Assembly (NCBI GenBank): GCA_964644655.1
Contig: CAZXYA010000257.1
Span: forward strand, 1 to 12,318
Length of the DNA stretch: 12,318 nt
Source: JAFMDF01 sp964644655
GTDB taxonomy: Bacteria; Bacteroidota; Bacteroidia; Chitinophagales; Saprospiraceae
Direction: 5' to 3'
The stretch's first letter is position 1; each line of letters begins with the position of its first letter. Of the stretch, positions 1-6,522 are shown piece after piece. The notes beneath the pieces were generated by a model that had not been told where the DNA came from, did not search any database, and worked only from the letters and a program-made list of their open reading frames with translations. Position numbers and translations under genes: made by a program.

Positions 1-247
1 TTGTTCCATCTTCCTGTGTATTATTATCCGAGCAAGTACCATTGGCATCACAAATAAAAAAAGTAAGAAAGGCTATGTCATCAAAATCGGTATTATCTGT
101 GGCACAATCCCGATACAAATGATATTCTACCCTATATTGTCCATTTCCTAAACACTCATAAGTGACTTCTCCACCAATGATATGTTCGGCAGATAATTGA
201 TAGGAAAAAAGTAGCCCTAAGACTAAGCTAAAAAATCTAATTTGCAT
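1..247 (-). CDS. Secreted surface protein, N-terminal fragment (gliding/T9SS-type), partial
   Basis: The reading frame opens with ATG at 247 and stays open for 82 codons to the left edge, so only the N-terminus is present. Residues 1-20 form a signal peptide (MQIRF, then a hydrophobic run, ending LSA), with likely cleavage before Glu21. The mature start EHIIGGEVTYECLGNGQYRV, followed by EYHLYRDC, resembles the N-terminus of large Bacteroidota surface proteins ('H-x-GGEITYECLG...YRDC') that usually end in a gliding-motility or type IX secretion sorting domain. The cysteines at 32, 48, 66 and 72 suit an exported, disulphide-bonded domain. Family assignment rests on recalled motif similarity; the C-terminal sorting domain is outside the window, so secretion by T9SS is inference. 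Confidence 0.72.
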   Translation of the reverse strand, partial: MQIRFFSLVLGLLFSYQLSAEHIIGGEVTYECLGNGQYRVEYHLYRDCATDNTDFDDIAFLTFFICDANGTCSDNNTQEDGT

Positions 248-280
248 GCAGAGAATTTATAATAAGGAGTTGATGAGGGA

Positions 281-296
281 ACATAGTACACTATGT
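281..296. repeat. Short inverted repeat upstream of surface-protein gene
   Basis: ACATAG and CTATGT form a perfect 6-bp inverted repeat around a TACA spacer. It lies 34 bases upstream of the minus-strand ATG at 247, in a position that suits an operator or a 5'-leader hairpin. Its size and AT content mean chance cannot be excluded. Confidence 0.3.
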
Positions 297-420
297 AAAA
301 AATTGTTTTAAGAATTCCTTTTATTAGCAGCATAGCTGTGATCGGGAGACAAGTTGAAATGATAATTTTTTTTTGTTACACTATAATCCGTGTTATGATT
401 CATCTGTGTTCCCTATTTTA

Positions 421-449
421 TAACACCGATAATCTACTAACACCGATAA
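421..449. repeat. Tandem 12-bp direct repeat TAACACCGATAA
   Basis: Two identical copies of TAACACCGATAA lie at 421-432 and 438-449, separated by TCTAC, giving a 17-bp period. A perfect 12-bp repeat at this spacing in otherwise irregular AT-rich DNA suggests a paired protein-binding site, possibly acting on the minus-strand gene that starts about 175 bases away. No known regulator is assigned. Confidence 0.45.
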
Positions 450-589
450 CTCTCTCCCTTGTATAGGACTATCTATATATAGTGAAAATTCATATACCCA
501 TCACCTTGAATACTCCTAAAAACGTTATTTGAGTGTAAATCTGTTAAAATTGTAAATATTATTTAAAAAACTGTCACCAATTGTACTAA

Positions 590-603
590 AATAAAATTTT
601 ATT
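590..603. repeat. 14-bp AT palindrome
   Basis: AATAAAATTTTATT is a perfect 14-bp palindrome. All bases are A or T, so it may be a chance outcome of composition or a small dimer-binding site; no other evidence is available. Confidence 0.2.
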
Positions 604-701
604 CAGTTTAATTATCCGAACAGACAAACTTACCACCTTTTTCCCATTAACCGTTTAGCTACACTTATCAACTTATTAAAAAAACGGGTTAGAATTGAGC
701 A

Positions 702-732
702 CTATAAAGGAACCCCCTTTTGTTATTTATAG
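702..732 (+). other. Hairpin in the leader region upstream of tsaC-like gene
   Basis: CTATAAA (702-708) pairs perfectly with TTTATAG (726-732). AAC (711-713) can pair with GTT (722-724) inside it, leaving a pyrimidine-rich loop. The following bases are AT-rich but do not form a clean T-tract, so a terminator call is not justified. Confidence 0.3.
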
Positions 733-793
733 TATTAATTTTAATGTGTATTATTTAGACGAGCACTAGTCACATTCCCCCAAGAATAAAAAA

Positions 794-822
794 TTGCTAC
801 CATTTTAAGATGGATTTAGCAA
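794..822 (+). other. Bulged hairpin upstream of tsaC-like gene
   Basis: TTGCTA (794-799) pairs with TAGCAA (817-822), and CCAT (800-803) pairs with ATGG (810-813), leaving an ATT bulge and a TTTAAG-type loop. It could belong to a long 5' leader of the gene at 953. There is no T-tract, and no known riboswitch class was recognised. Confidence 0.28.
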
Positions 823-847
823 TAACTATTATCTTCGCCTCTTTTTT

Positions 848-878
848 GAAAAATAGAAGCATTATTGCTTTGTTTTTC
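848..878 (+). other. Hairpin close to tsaC-like start
   Basis: GAAAAA (848-853) pairs with TTTTTC (873-878) and AAGCA (857-861) with TGCTT (866-870), around a TTAT loop and a small internal loop. It ends 74 bases before the ATG at 953. Most pairs are A-T, so stability is low. Confidence 0.25.
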
Positions 879-952
879 AACAGAATAGTAGTTGATAAGC
901 CCTAATTAAATGACCTAAACCAAACATTTAACCAGTTAAATAAGAGAATGAT

Positions 953-1552
953 ATGGATGCAATAGCTTTACAAAAAACAGCTACTTTTGAAAAAGATAAT
1001 TTTGATAATATTGCCGATGTTTTAGCAAATGACGGCATTATCTTATATCCCACGGATACTATTTGGGGCTTGGGTTGTGATGCAACTAACCCTGTTGCGG
1101 TAGAACGAGTCTACAATTTAAAACAAAGAGACCGTTCTAAACCATTTGTTCTTTTAGTGGATAGTATTGAAATGTTAAAGGAATATGTGGTGTCTGTACA
1201 TCCTCGATTGGAAACCTTAATGATGTATCATAAGCGGCCAATGACGGTTATTTACGAACAAGCTAAAAATTTGCCCAAAAATGCAGTTGGACCAGGTGGT
1301 AGTGTGGCGATTAGAGTTGCACATGATCCTTTTTGCCAGCGATTGATTCGGACAGTTGGTAAACCCCTAGTAGCATCTTCTGCAAATATTAGCAATGAAC
1401 CTTTTCCGTCTATTTTTGGAGAAATTAGTTCCCAAGTAATCCAAGGAGTTGATTATGTCGCCAAGCATAGACGAACGGATAAAGCACCAAAAGAACCTTC
1501 TGTGATTGTGAAGTATGATGGGAAGGGAGAGTTGGTTTTTTTGAGGGATTAG
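953..1552 (+). CDS. tsaC: Threonylcarbamoyl-AMP synthase, TsaC/Sua5 (YrdC) family
   Basis: This 199-residue protein is a single YrdC domain, the short form without the C-terminal Sua5 extension. The family makes L-threonylcarbamoyl-AMP from threonine, bicarbonate and ATP in the cytosol. TsaB/TsaD then transfer the group to A37 of ANN-decoding tRNAs to form t6A. Visible hallmarks are YPTDTIWGLG (32-41), the KxR pair K57/R59 with KPF (63-65), RPMT (95-98), IR (120-121), SSANIS (142-147) and PSVIV (182-186). No signal peptide is present. The purine-rich AAGAGAA just upstream supports the ATG at 953, and an ATG at 948 is out of frame and stops at once. Paralogues of the YciO type exist, so the exact orthology is slightly uncertain, but the SSAN and KxR motifs favour TsaC. 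The gene is monocistronic here and convergent with the next one. Confidence 0.9.
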   Translation: MDAIALQKTATFEKDNFDNIADVLANDGIILYPTDTIWGLGCDATNPVAVERVYNLKQRDRSKPFVLLVDSIEMLKEYVVSVHPRLETLMMYHKRPMTVIYEQAKNLPKNAVGPGGSVAIRVAHDPFCQRLIRTVGKPLVASSANISNEPFPSIFGEISSQVIQGVDYVAKHRRTDKAPKEPSVIVKYDGKGELVFLRD

Positions 1553-1569
1553 AAAGGTGCCGGGTTATT

Positions 1570-1631
1570 GGTTCCAGGTGTCAGGCTGGATTAAATAAAG
1601 CCTGACACCTGATACCTAGAACCTGATACCT
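1570..1631. repeat. Palindromic repeat with two alternative pairings between convergent genes
   Basis: A perfect 13-bp stem forms between 1575-1587 (CAGGTGTCAGGCT) and 1599-1611 with an 11-base AT-rich loop. The decamer CCTGAYACCT occurs three times, at 1601-1610, 1608-1617 and 1622-1631. The left arm 1570-1585 can also pair with 1608-1623 over 16 positions with one mismatch and one G-T pair, so the two folds exclude each other. The last decamer overlaps the stop codon (1630-1632) of the minus-strand amidohydrolase. It fills the gap between convergent genes and may help end transcription from both sides, but neither strand has a T-tract. It looks like a dispersed intergenic palindromic repeat. 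Confidence 0.7.
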
Positions 1632-2928
1632 ATTTATGCCCATACTTAGTAGAAAACCGCTCAAACAACTCCTGTTGCTTATTCGGTAAAACGACTAATT
1701 TTCCACTAATAAAAGCATGGCTTAAAATATTGCCATTATAATCTAAAGCATCTCCTGCGGATACAAATAAAGTCGCATCTTTTCCTACTTCTAAAGTACC
1801 TACCCGATTATCAATTCCTAAAGCCTTTGCAGTATTAGACGTAATCGTTTTTAAAGCTTCTTCCTTATCCATTCCATAGGCAACGGCTGTTCCTGCATAG
1901 AAGGCTAAATTTCTTGCTTGTGATTGCATACCTTGGTGAGACAAGCTAACGGTTACCCCTGCTTCGGTTAATAAATGTGGTAATTCATACGGTAAATCAA
2001 CCGCCATATGCGAACGGTCTGGCACTCTTTGCGTTTGTGGTATAATAACTGGAATATTATTTTCCTTCAAAAAATCCGCTACATATAGAGCTGCTTCATC
2101 TGCTAAAAGGGTGATGTTTTTTACTCCTTGCTGTTGAGCAAAACGGATGGATTCAACGATTTCTTTCGCGGAACCAGCATGTATAAACAATCGTTTAGAT
2201 CCATCAAAAAGCCCTTCCATCGCTGTCAATTTTACATTTGCTGTTTTATTGGGTGCTGCCATATAAGCTTTAGTCGCTGCAAAATGGTCTTTTAATCCAT
2301 CAATATTCTTTTGATAATTTTTATTAGGTTCCTCTTTTCTAGTAAAGGTAGCAAAATCAAATCGGCGAGTAATTCTATTTGGCCAATTTAAATGAATCCC
2401 TACATCGACGGTATGTGCAGCATCTTCCCAGTTCCAGCCTTCCATTTCCATAATAGAAGAAGTACCTGAAACGGTACCACCTCTTGGTGTAGATTCTGCG
2501 ATTAAGATGCCATTGAAACGCATCGTAGGAATAAATTCAGAGTCTGTATTATAAGAAATGATCGACCGAATATTTGGATTAATTGTCCCTCTTTCTCTGG
2601 AATCACTCATCGCTCGAATAGAAGAAACTTCTTCTAAACCCATTTGACTATTCGGCAAAATAAAACCTGGATAGACTTGTTTACCCGTAATATCAATGAC
2701 TTGATACCCTGTTTCATCTATACTGGTAGCGGCATCTTGAACAGCCGTTAATTTGCCATTGTCAAATGCGATAAGGCTATTTTGAATAACTTGCCCATTT
2801 CCTAAATGTGCCGTACCTCCTTTTAATAAAATAGGATTGGATTGTGCGGGCACAGGAATTGGAACTTGCGCAAAGCCTTGAATGACAAGACTTAAGCAAA
2901 AGCATATAAGAAATAATGATTTTTTCAT
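1630..2928 (-). CDS. Exported amidohydrolase-like protein lacking the HxH metal motif
   Basis: This 432-residue protein has a signal peptide (residues 1-20, ending GFAQ) and an amidohydrolase-superfamily layout: an N-terminal beta-sandwich part (ILLKGGTAHLGNGQ, then VIDITGKQVYPGFI at 77-90), a TIM barrel, and the C-terminal beta part with AKALGIDNRVGTLEVGKDAT (367-386) and a final strand near residues 405-412. Where the family has D-x-H-x-H after PGFI, this protein has LPNSQ (91-95), so both histidines are lost. One barrel histidine is kept (H250 in LFIHAGSA), and the usual C-terminal Asp position reads SHQG (330-333). A normal binuclear metal site is therefore unlikely, and it may be a pseudoenzyme or binding subunit. 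An A-rich tract precedes the ATG at 2928. It lies 188 bases downstream of the large amidohydrolase on the same strand, so co-expression is likely. The substrate is unknown. Confidence 0.85.
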   Translation of the reverse strand: MKKSLFLICFCLSLVIQGFAQVPIPVPAQSNPILLKGGTAHLGNGQVIQNSLIAFDNGKLTAVQDAATSIDETGYQVIDITGKQVYPGFILPNSQMGLEEVSSIRAMSDSRERGTINPNIRSIISYNTDSEFIPTMRFNGILIAESTPRGGTVSGTSSIMEMEGWNWEDAAHTVDVGIHLNWPNRITRRFDFATFTRKEEPNKNYQKNIDGLKDHFAATKAYMAAPNKTANVKLTAMEGLFDGSKRLFIHAGSAKEIVESIRFAQQQGVKNITLLADEAALYVADFLKENNIPVIIPQTQRVPDRSHMAVDLPYELPHLLTEAGVTVSLSHQGMQSQARNLAFYAGTAVAYGMDKEEALKTITSNTAKALGIDNRVGTLEVGKDATLFVSAGDALDYNGNILSHAFISGKLVVLPNKQQELFERFSTKYGHK

Positions 2929-2948
2929 TTTTTATTTTTTAACCCACC

Positions 2949-3017
2949 CTAATTCTTCCCATCTGTTTTACAGTTCAGGAGCTTATACTCCTTCAGCTTG
3001 AAATGGAGGGGAATTAG
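2949..3017. repeat. 69-base branched inverted-repeat element between the two amidohydrolase genes
   Basis: A basal stem pairs 2949-2962 (CTAATTCTTCCCAT) with 3003-3017 over 14 pairs, with two T-G pairs and one bulged A at 3007. Inside it are two hairpins: CTGT/ACAG (2963-2973, loop TTT) and AGGAG/CTCCT (2977-2992, loop CTTATA). As RNA, the wobble pairs favour the plus strand; on the minus-strand transcript they become A-C mismatches. It may be a small mobile palindromic repeat or an intercistronic processing or stabilising structure. No known RNA family was recognised. Confidence 0.5.
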
Positions 3018-3067
3018 AATGATTATTTTGATATTAAATCTATCAGTCTAAAGCCTCTCTTCTGTCA

Positions 3068-3085
3068 ATCTCGATTTATCGAGAT
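3068..3085. other. Perfect short hairpin downstream of the large amidohydrolase gene
   Basis: ATCTCGAT and ATCGAGAT form an 8-bp perfect inverted repeat around TT (in practice 7 pairs and a TTTA loop). It lies about 31 bases past the stop of the minus-strand gene ending at 3117. No T-tract follows on the minus strand, so it is not a canonical terminator but could protect a 3' end after processing. Confidence 0.4.
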
Positions 3086-3116
3086 GGTCTGACTTCTGAC
3101 AATGAAATGGTCTCTA

Positions 3117-6100
3117 TTAATGTTCATGTTCCGTCTCTTCTCCCAAGACACTATTACAATGGAATTCCATTTTCATTCTAGACCCACCTTTTTTCATGGG
3201 CGCACCACTTTTTTTAGCCGCATTCATTTTCTGAATTAGCCTAGCTCGTTCTTTTTGTAAGACTGCTCGTCGTGCTTTATCCTCTGCAATATCGAAGTAG
3301 ATTTTTCCATCAATAAAAGTTTTGTCAGCTCGTGCATAAACCGATAATGGGTTGGCGGTCCAAAGCACTACATCCGCATCTTTTCCTACTTTAATACTCC
3401 CCATTCTATCGTCTAAATGCAATAATTTTGCAGGGTTTAAAGTCACCATTTTTAAGGCATCTTCTTCACTCATACCTCCATATTTAATAGACTTAGCCGC
3501 TTCTTGGTTTAAGCGACGACCAATGTTTCTATCATCAGAATTAATGGCAGTTAAGACGCCTTCCTTATGCATAATGGCAGCGTTATAAGGTATGGCATAG
3601 CGAACTTCCCATTTATAATTCCACCAATCTGAGAAAGTAGAAGCCCCAGCCCCATGTGCTTTCATTTTATCGGCTACTTTATAGCCTTCCAAAATATGGG
3701 TGAAGGTATTAATGTTAAAATTGAATTGTTCTGCTACTTTCATCAACATATTGATTTCTGATTGCACATAAGAGTGACAACTGATAAATCTTTCTTTTTT
3801 GATGATTTCTAACATGGTTTCATGCACTAAATCTCGTCTTGGGGCCAATGTTTTGACTTTATCTCTTTCAGATAATGTAAGATATGCATTCCATTTTTTC
3901 TCGTATTCCAAAGCATTGGTAAAGCCATCTACAAATACTTGTTCTACCCCCATTCTTGTTTGTGGAAATCGAATAGAGTTGTTGCTTCGAGAGCGTTTTA
4001 CATTTTCCCCTAAAGCAAATTTGATAAAACCAGGCGCATCTTTAATTTTCATTTCCTCTGGACTAGCCCCCCAACGCATTTTAATTAAAGCAGATTGACC
4101 ACCAACTGGATTCGCCGAACCGTGTAGAATTTGCGCAGCGGTCACCCCTCCAGCTAAAGCTCGATAAATATCATCATCTTCTGAATCAATCACATCACCG
4201 ATTCTTACCATCGAAGAATTAGTCGCTACATCATTGATAGCACTTGCGCCAATATGGGTATGTTCATCAATTACACCAGCCGTTAAATGTTTGCCTGTTC
4301 CATCTATTTCTGTTGCCCCATTGGTGCTTAGATTTTGGCCAACTTGGGCAATTTTTCCATTTCGCAATAAAACATCGGCATTTTCGATAACGCCATCTGC
4401 TTCATTCGTCCAAACCGTTGCATTTTTGATTAAGTAAGTTTGTTGACTTGGAAGGGTAGTGGTCCCAAAAGCTTTAAAAGGGAAGGTAATTTGACCTAAA
4501 GGGGCATTTTCTTTCTCTTTTTTCATCTTACCTTTTTTACCACCTTCTTTCTTACCGCCTTCTTTTTTAGTAGCACCTTCAGTAGCAGTAGCCATCCAAT
4601 TAACCCAGCTACCATCGACTAACTGTCCTTGTCCTTTCCAACCATCACTTTCCGTCCAACCAGACAAACGAATTTTGCCTTTTGCATCCTTTTCTGGTTG
4701 AAAACTTAGGGTAATTAATTCATCAGAGAATTTAGTTTTGACACTAATATTCGTTGTATCGTCCACTATGATTTTAGCCTTTGGACTTTTTGCCCCGCCA
4801 CTAACATCTAAGCGGTAAGATTCCCCATTGATTTTTAAAACATATTCGCCACTAAAATCTTTTTTATTCAATGGGCTTAATCGGTAGGGATGGCCTTGTA
4901 TCCAGTTTTCGTGAATGACCGTTTTGGCTTTAAATAGATTGCCATTGGTAATCAAGAAATTGGCATGACTGCCTGTTTTTAAGCTACCAATTTGACCGCT
5001 CATGCCTAAAATACTAGCAGGCGTAGTTGTCAAAGCCTTTAAAGCAGCCTTTTCTGACAAACCATTTTTGATGGCTTTGCGGACATTTGCCATAAAGTTG
5101 GCTCCTTTGCCTAAACCATCCGAAGTTAGAGCAAAACGAACGCCATTTTTAGCCAAAACACCTGCATTGGTTGGGGCTAATTCCCAATGCAGCATATCTT
5201 TATAAGATACTTTTTCTGCATCAAAGGGGTCTTCCACATCATTTGCCTTGGGATAATTTACCGGAATAATCATGGTCGCTCGACTATTCTTAATTTCTTG
5301 TACTCTTTGATAAGCATCTGTTGCACCAGAGATGACATATTGTACACCAAATTCATCCCCCAGTTTATCTGCTCGTAGGACTTCCATCCAACTACCTGCT
5401 TCAAAAAACTGTGGTAAATTTTGACAAGCAATAAATGCCTCCAAACTCTGGTCTGCAAAAGGACGGATAGTTTGACTGCCAAACCATTTGGCATCTAAAT
5501 AAGTTTGTCGCAATAAAGCAATATGCCCCATCCGAGAAACTGGGAATGTTTGTCCAGAACTACCTTTACTAAAAGAATAATGTGCCGAAGCCGCATTTTT
5601 TAGTAATACTTTATTTTCATTCGTTTCCGCTAGGGTAACGACTGCACCTGTTCCTCTAGCAAATCCATCAGGGTGATAAGTTAAGACCGTTCCAAAGCCT
5701 GTTTTACGCATCGTGCCTGCTGCTTTTTTATCAATTTTAAAGACTTCGCTACCTTTAATATGGGCTTTAATCGCCTCATTCGCATTATAAGCCCCTTCTG
5801 TTTTCGATTGAACCTGTTCTGGACCTCTAAAGCGATTGCCACTTGGTCTTTTGATTTCGGGCATGCCATAATGTGTTTGCAAATCTATCAGCGAAGGATA
5901 AATATGTTTGCCTGTGAGGTCCACACTCGTATAACCTTTTGGAATCGTCACATTTGCACCGACAGCTTGGATTTTGCCTTCTTTGATTAAGAGTGTCCCT
6001 TTTTCAATAGTCGTATTTTCATCGACTACGATGGTCGCATTGGTGAAGGCATAAGCACCCATCCGAGTGTCCTGCACATCATTTCGAGGGAACGTCTCCT

Positions 6101-6158
6101 GTGCTACCGCCAATAGGGACAAGCAACAAAACAAGAGTAAAAGTTGAATTTTTTTCAT
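3117..6158 (-). CDS. Exported double-barrel amidohydrolase, one degenerate and one active-looking domain
   Basis: This 1013-residue protein starts with a signal peptide (1-20, ending LAVAQ) and holds two amidohydrolase units. In the N-terminal unit (about 35-425) the DxHxH motif is degraded to D92-L-Q94-T-H96, although TSD (345-347) is kept. A beta-rich insert follows (about 433-523, starting DFSGEY), then a Lys/Gly-rich linker (529-550). The C-terminal unit (about 570-955) has an intact metal set: D631-E-H633-T-H635, SCH795, FTH821 and INSDD with D875. K693 in QSALIKMRWG is a candidate bridging (carboxylated) lysine by analogy with related hydrolases, which is inference. Members of this superfamily cleave amide or peptide bonds with bound metal, and an envelope location is expected. 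The C-terminal tail (about 996-1013) is rich in His, Glu and one Cys and may bind metal. The start fits the signal peptide. It is probably first in a two-gene unit; the substrate cannot be told. Confidence 0.88.
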   Translation of the reverse strand: MKKIQLLLLFCCLSLLAVAQETFPRNDVQDTRMGAYAFTNATIVVDENTTIEKGTLLIKEGKIQAVGANVTIPKGYTSVDLTGKHIYPSLIDLQTHYGMPEIKRPSGNRFRGPEQVQSKTEGAYNANEAIKAHIKGSEVFKIDKKAAGTMRKTGFGTVLTYHPDGFARGTGAVVTLAETNENKVLLKNAASAHYSFSKGSSGQTFPVSRMGHIALLRQTYLDAKWFGSQTIRPFADQSLEAFIACQNLPQFFEAGSWMEVLRADKLGDEFGVQYVISGATDAYQRVQEIKNSRATMIIPVNYPKANDVEDPFDAEKVSYKDMLHWELAPTNAGVLAKNGVRFALTSDGLGKGANFMANVRKAIKNGLSEKAALKALTTTPASILGMSGQIGSLKTGSHANFLITNGNLFKAKTVIHENWIQGHPYRLSPLNKKDFSGEYVLKINGESYRLDVSGGAKSPKAKIIVDDTTNISVKTKFSDELITLSFQPEKDAKGKIRLSGWTESDGWKGQGQLVDGSWVNWMATATEGATKKEGGKKEGGKKGKMKKEKENAPLGQITFPFKAFGTTTLPSQQTYLIKNATVWTNEADGVIENADVLLRNGKIAQVGQNLSTNGATEIDGTGKHLTAGVIDEHTHIGASAINDVATNSSMVRIGDVIDSEDDDIYRALAGGVTAAQILHGSANPVGGQSALIKMRWGASPEEMKIKDAPGFIKFALGENVKRSRSNNSIRFPQTRMGVEQVFVDGFTNALEYEKKWNAYLTLSERDKVKTLAPRRDLVHETMLEIIKKERFISCHSYVQSEINMLMKVAEQFNFNINTFTHILEGYKVADKMKAHGAGASTFSDWWNYKWEVRYAIPYNAAIMHKEGVLTAINSDDRNIGRRLNQEAAKSIKYGGMSEEDALKMVTLNPAKLLHLDDRMGSIKVGKDADVVLWTANPLSVYARADKTFIDGKIYFDIAEDKARRAVLQKERARLIQKMNAAKKSGAPMKKGGSRMKMEFHCNSVLGEETEHEH

Positions 6159-6200
6159 CAGCTAGTAATTGGTTTTAGTTAGTAAATGGAAACCTGATTT

Positions 6201-6231
6201 AATTTGCTAAATCTCCCAGATTTAGTAAATT
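6201..6231. repeat. Palindrome 1 of a related pair upstream of the amidohydrolase gene
   Basis: The arms 6201-6214 and 6218-6231 pair over 14 positions with a single G-T pair around a CCC loop. The core is CTAAATCT/AGATTTAG. It lies 43 bases upstream of the minus-strand ATG at 6158, so it would fall in the 5' leader or promoter. It shares the arm motif ATTTGCTAAAT with the second palindrome at 6247-6277. Confidence 0.55.
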
Positions 6232-6246
6232 TTAGATGACAGGTGA

Positions 6247-6277
6247 GATTTATTAAATTCTACAAATTTAGCAAATC
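6247..6277. repeat. Palindrome 2 of a related pair upstream of the amidohydrolase gene
   Basis: The arms 6247-6259 and 6265-6277 pair over 13 positions with one mismatch and one T-G pair. The right arm AAATTTAGCAAATC is nearly the reverse complement of the left arm of palindrome 1, so the two units are related in sequence. Their starts are 46 bases apart and both units are 31 bases long. This may be a repeated dispersed palindrome or a double operator. Confidence 0.5.
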
Positions 6278-6425
6278 GGATAATTTTTGATATTAAAAAA
6301 ATAAAGGTAGTAAAAAAGTAGAGTTTTGAAATTTTCCATCCTATTTTTTCCTAGTTTGATTAGTCAAAAAATGTGAATTATACAATTATTGCTGTAATTT
6401 GACTTTCTTTTTACTCTATTCTAAA

Positions 6426-6522
6426 GCTACCTTTCTCGTTCGAGCTGCGAAACTTGTACCGCCAAGGGAAACTTTAGTCGATAGCAGTGAAGGGCGGTAA
6501 TGCTCATTTTTCGTAGAGTAGC
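6426..6522 (+). ncRNA. Candidate structured RNA or structured leader, no known family
   Basis: Four helices nest cleanly. P1 pairs GCTAC (6426-6430) with GTAGC (6518-6522). P2 is the hairpin CTCG-TT-CGAG (6435-6444). P3 pairs CTGCGAAA (6445-6452) with TTTCGTAG (6509-6516), including one G-U pair that favours the plus strand. P4 pairs TACCGCC (6457-6463) with GGCGGTA (6493-6499). P2 and P3 abut and could stack. The apical part 6464-6492 is a 29-base purine-rich loop that may be a binding or kissing region. The block is visibly richer in G and C than the flanking DNA, as structured RNAs in AT-rich genomes often are. It ends 127 bases before the TraB/GumN start, so it may be a 5' leader element or a free-standing RNA; a mobile palindromic repeat is the main alternative. 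No terminator T-tract was identified. Confidence 0.4.

Larger units (their letters stand above)
248..952. other. Long AT-rich intergenic region between divergent genes
   Basis: This 705-base stretch separates the divergent surface-protein and tsaC-like genes. I found no open frame with a plausible start and protein-like composition on either strand. It is AT-rich and holds short inverted repeats, a 14-bp palindrome and a 12-bp direct repeat, listed separately. No convincing Bacteroidota promoter (TAnnTTTG with an upstream TTG at about 20 bp) could be placed for either gene, though both promoters are expected here. Confidence 0.6.

Noticed and set aside
421..449. The 12-bp direct repeat as a CRISPR remnant
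   Set aside because: The repeat is too short, the spacer is only 5 bases, and no cas gene is nearby.
718..743. TTTTG followed by TAATTTTA as a Bacteroidota promoter for the tsaC-like gene
   Set aside because: The spacing is about 13 bases rather than about 20, and the -7 match lacks the final G.
1575..1611. The 13-bp hairpin as a canonical Rho-independent terminator
   Set aside because: Neither strand has a T-tract straight after the stem, so the terminator role remains speculative.
2949..3017. Cloverleaf-like element as a tRNA gene
   Set aside because: No anticodon arm, T-loop GTTCRA or D-loop consensus, and the basal stem is 14 pairs instead of 7.
3352..5990. Several 60-100 codon open frames on the plus strand opposite the large amidohydrolase gene
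   Set aside because: They are antisense to a strongly supported coding region, have no family motifs, and their composition follows from the complementary codons.
6263..6270. TAAATTTG (minus strand) as the promoter of the amidohydrolase gene
   Set aside because: It matches TAnnTTTG but has no TTG element at the right distance and is fully explained by the arm of a palindrome; kept only as a weak candidate in the region note.
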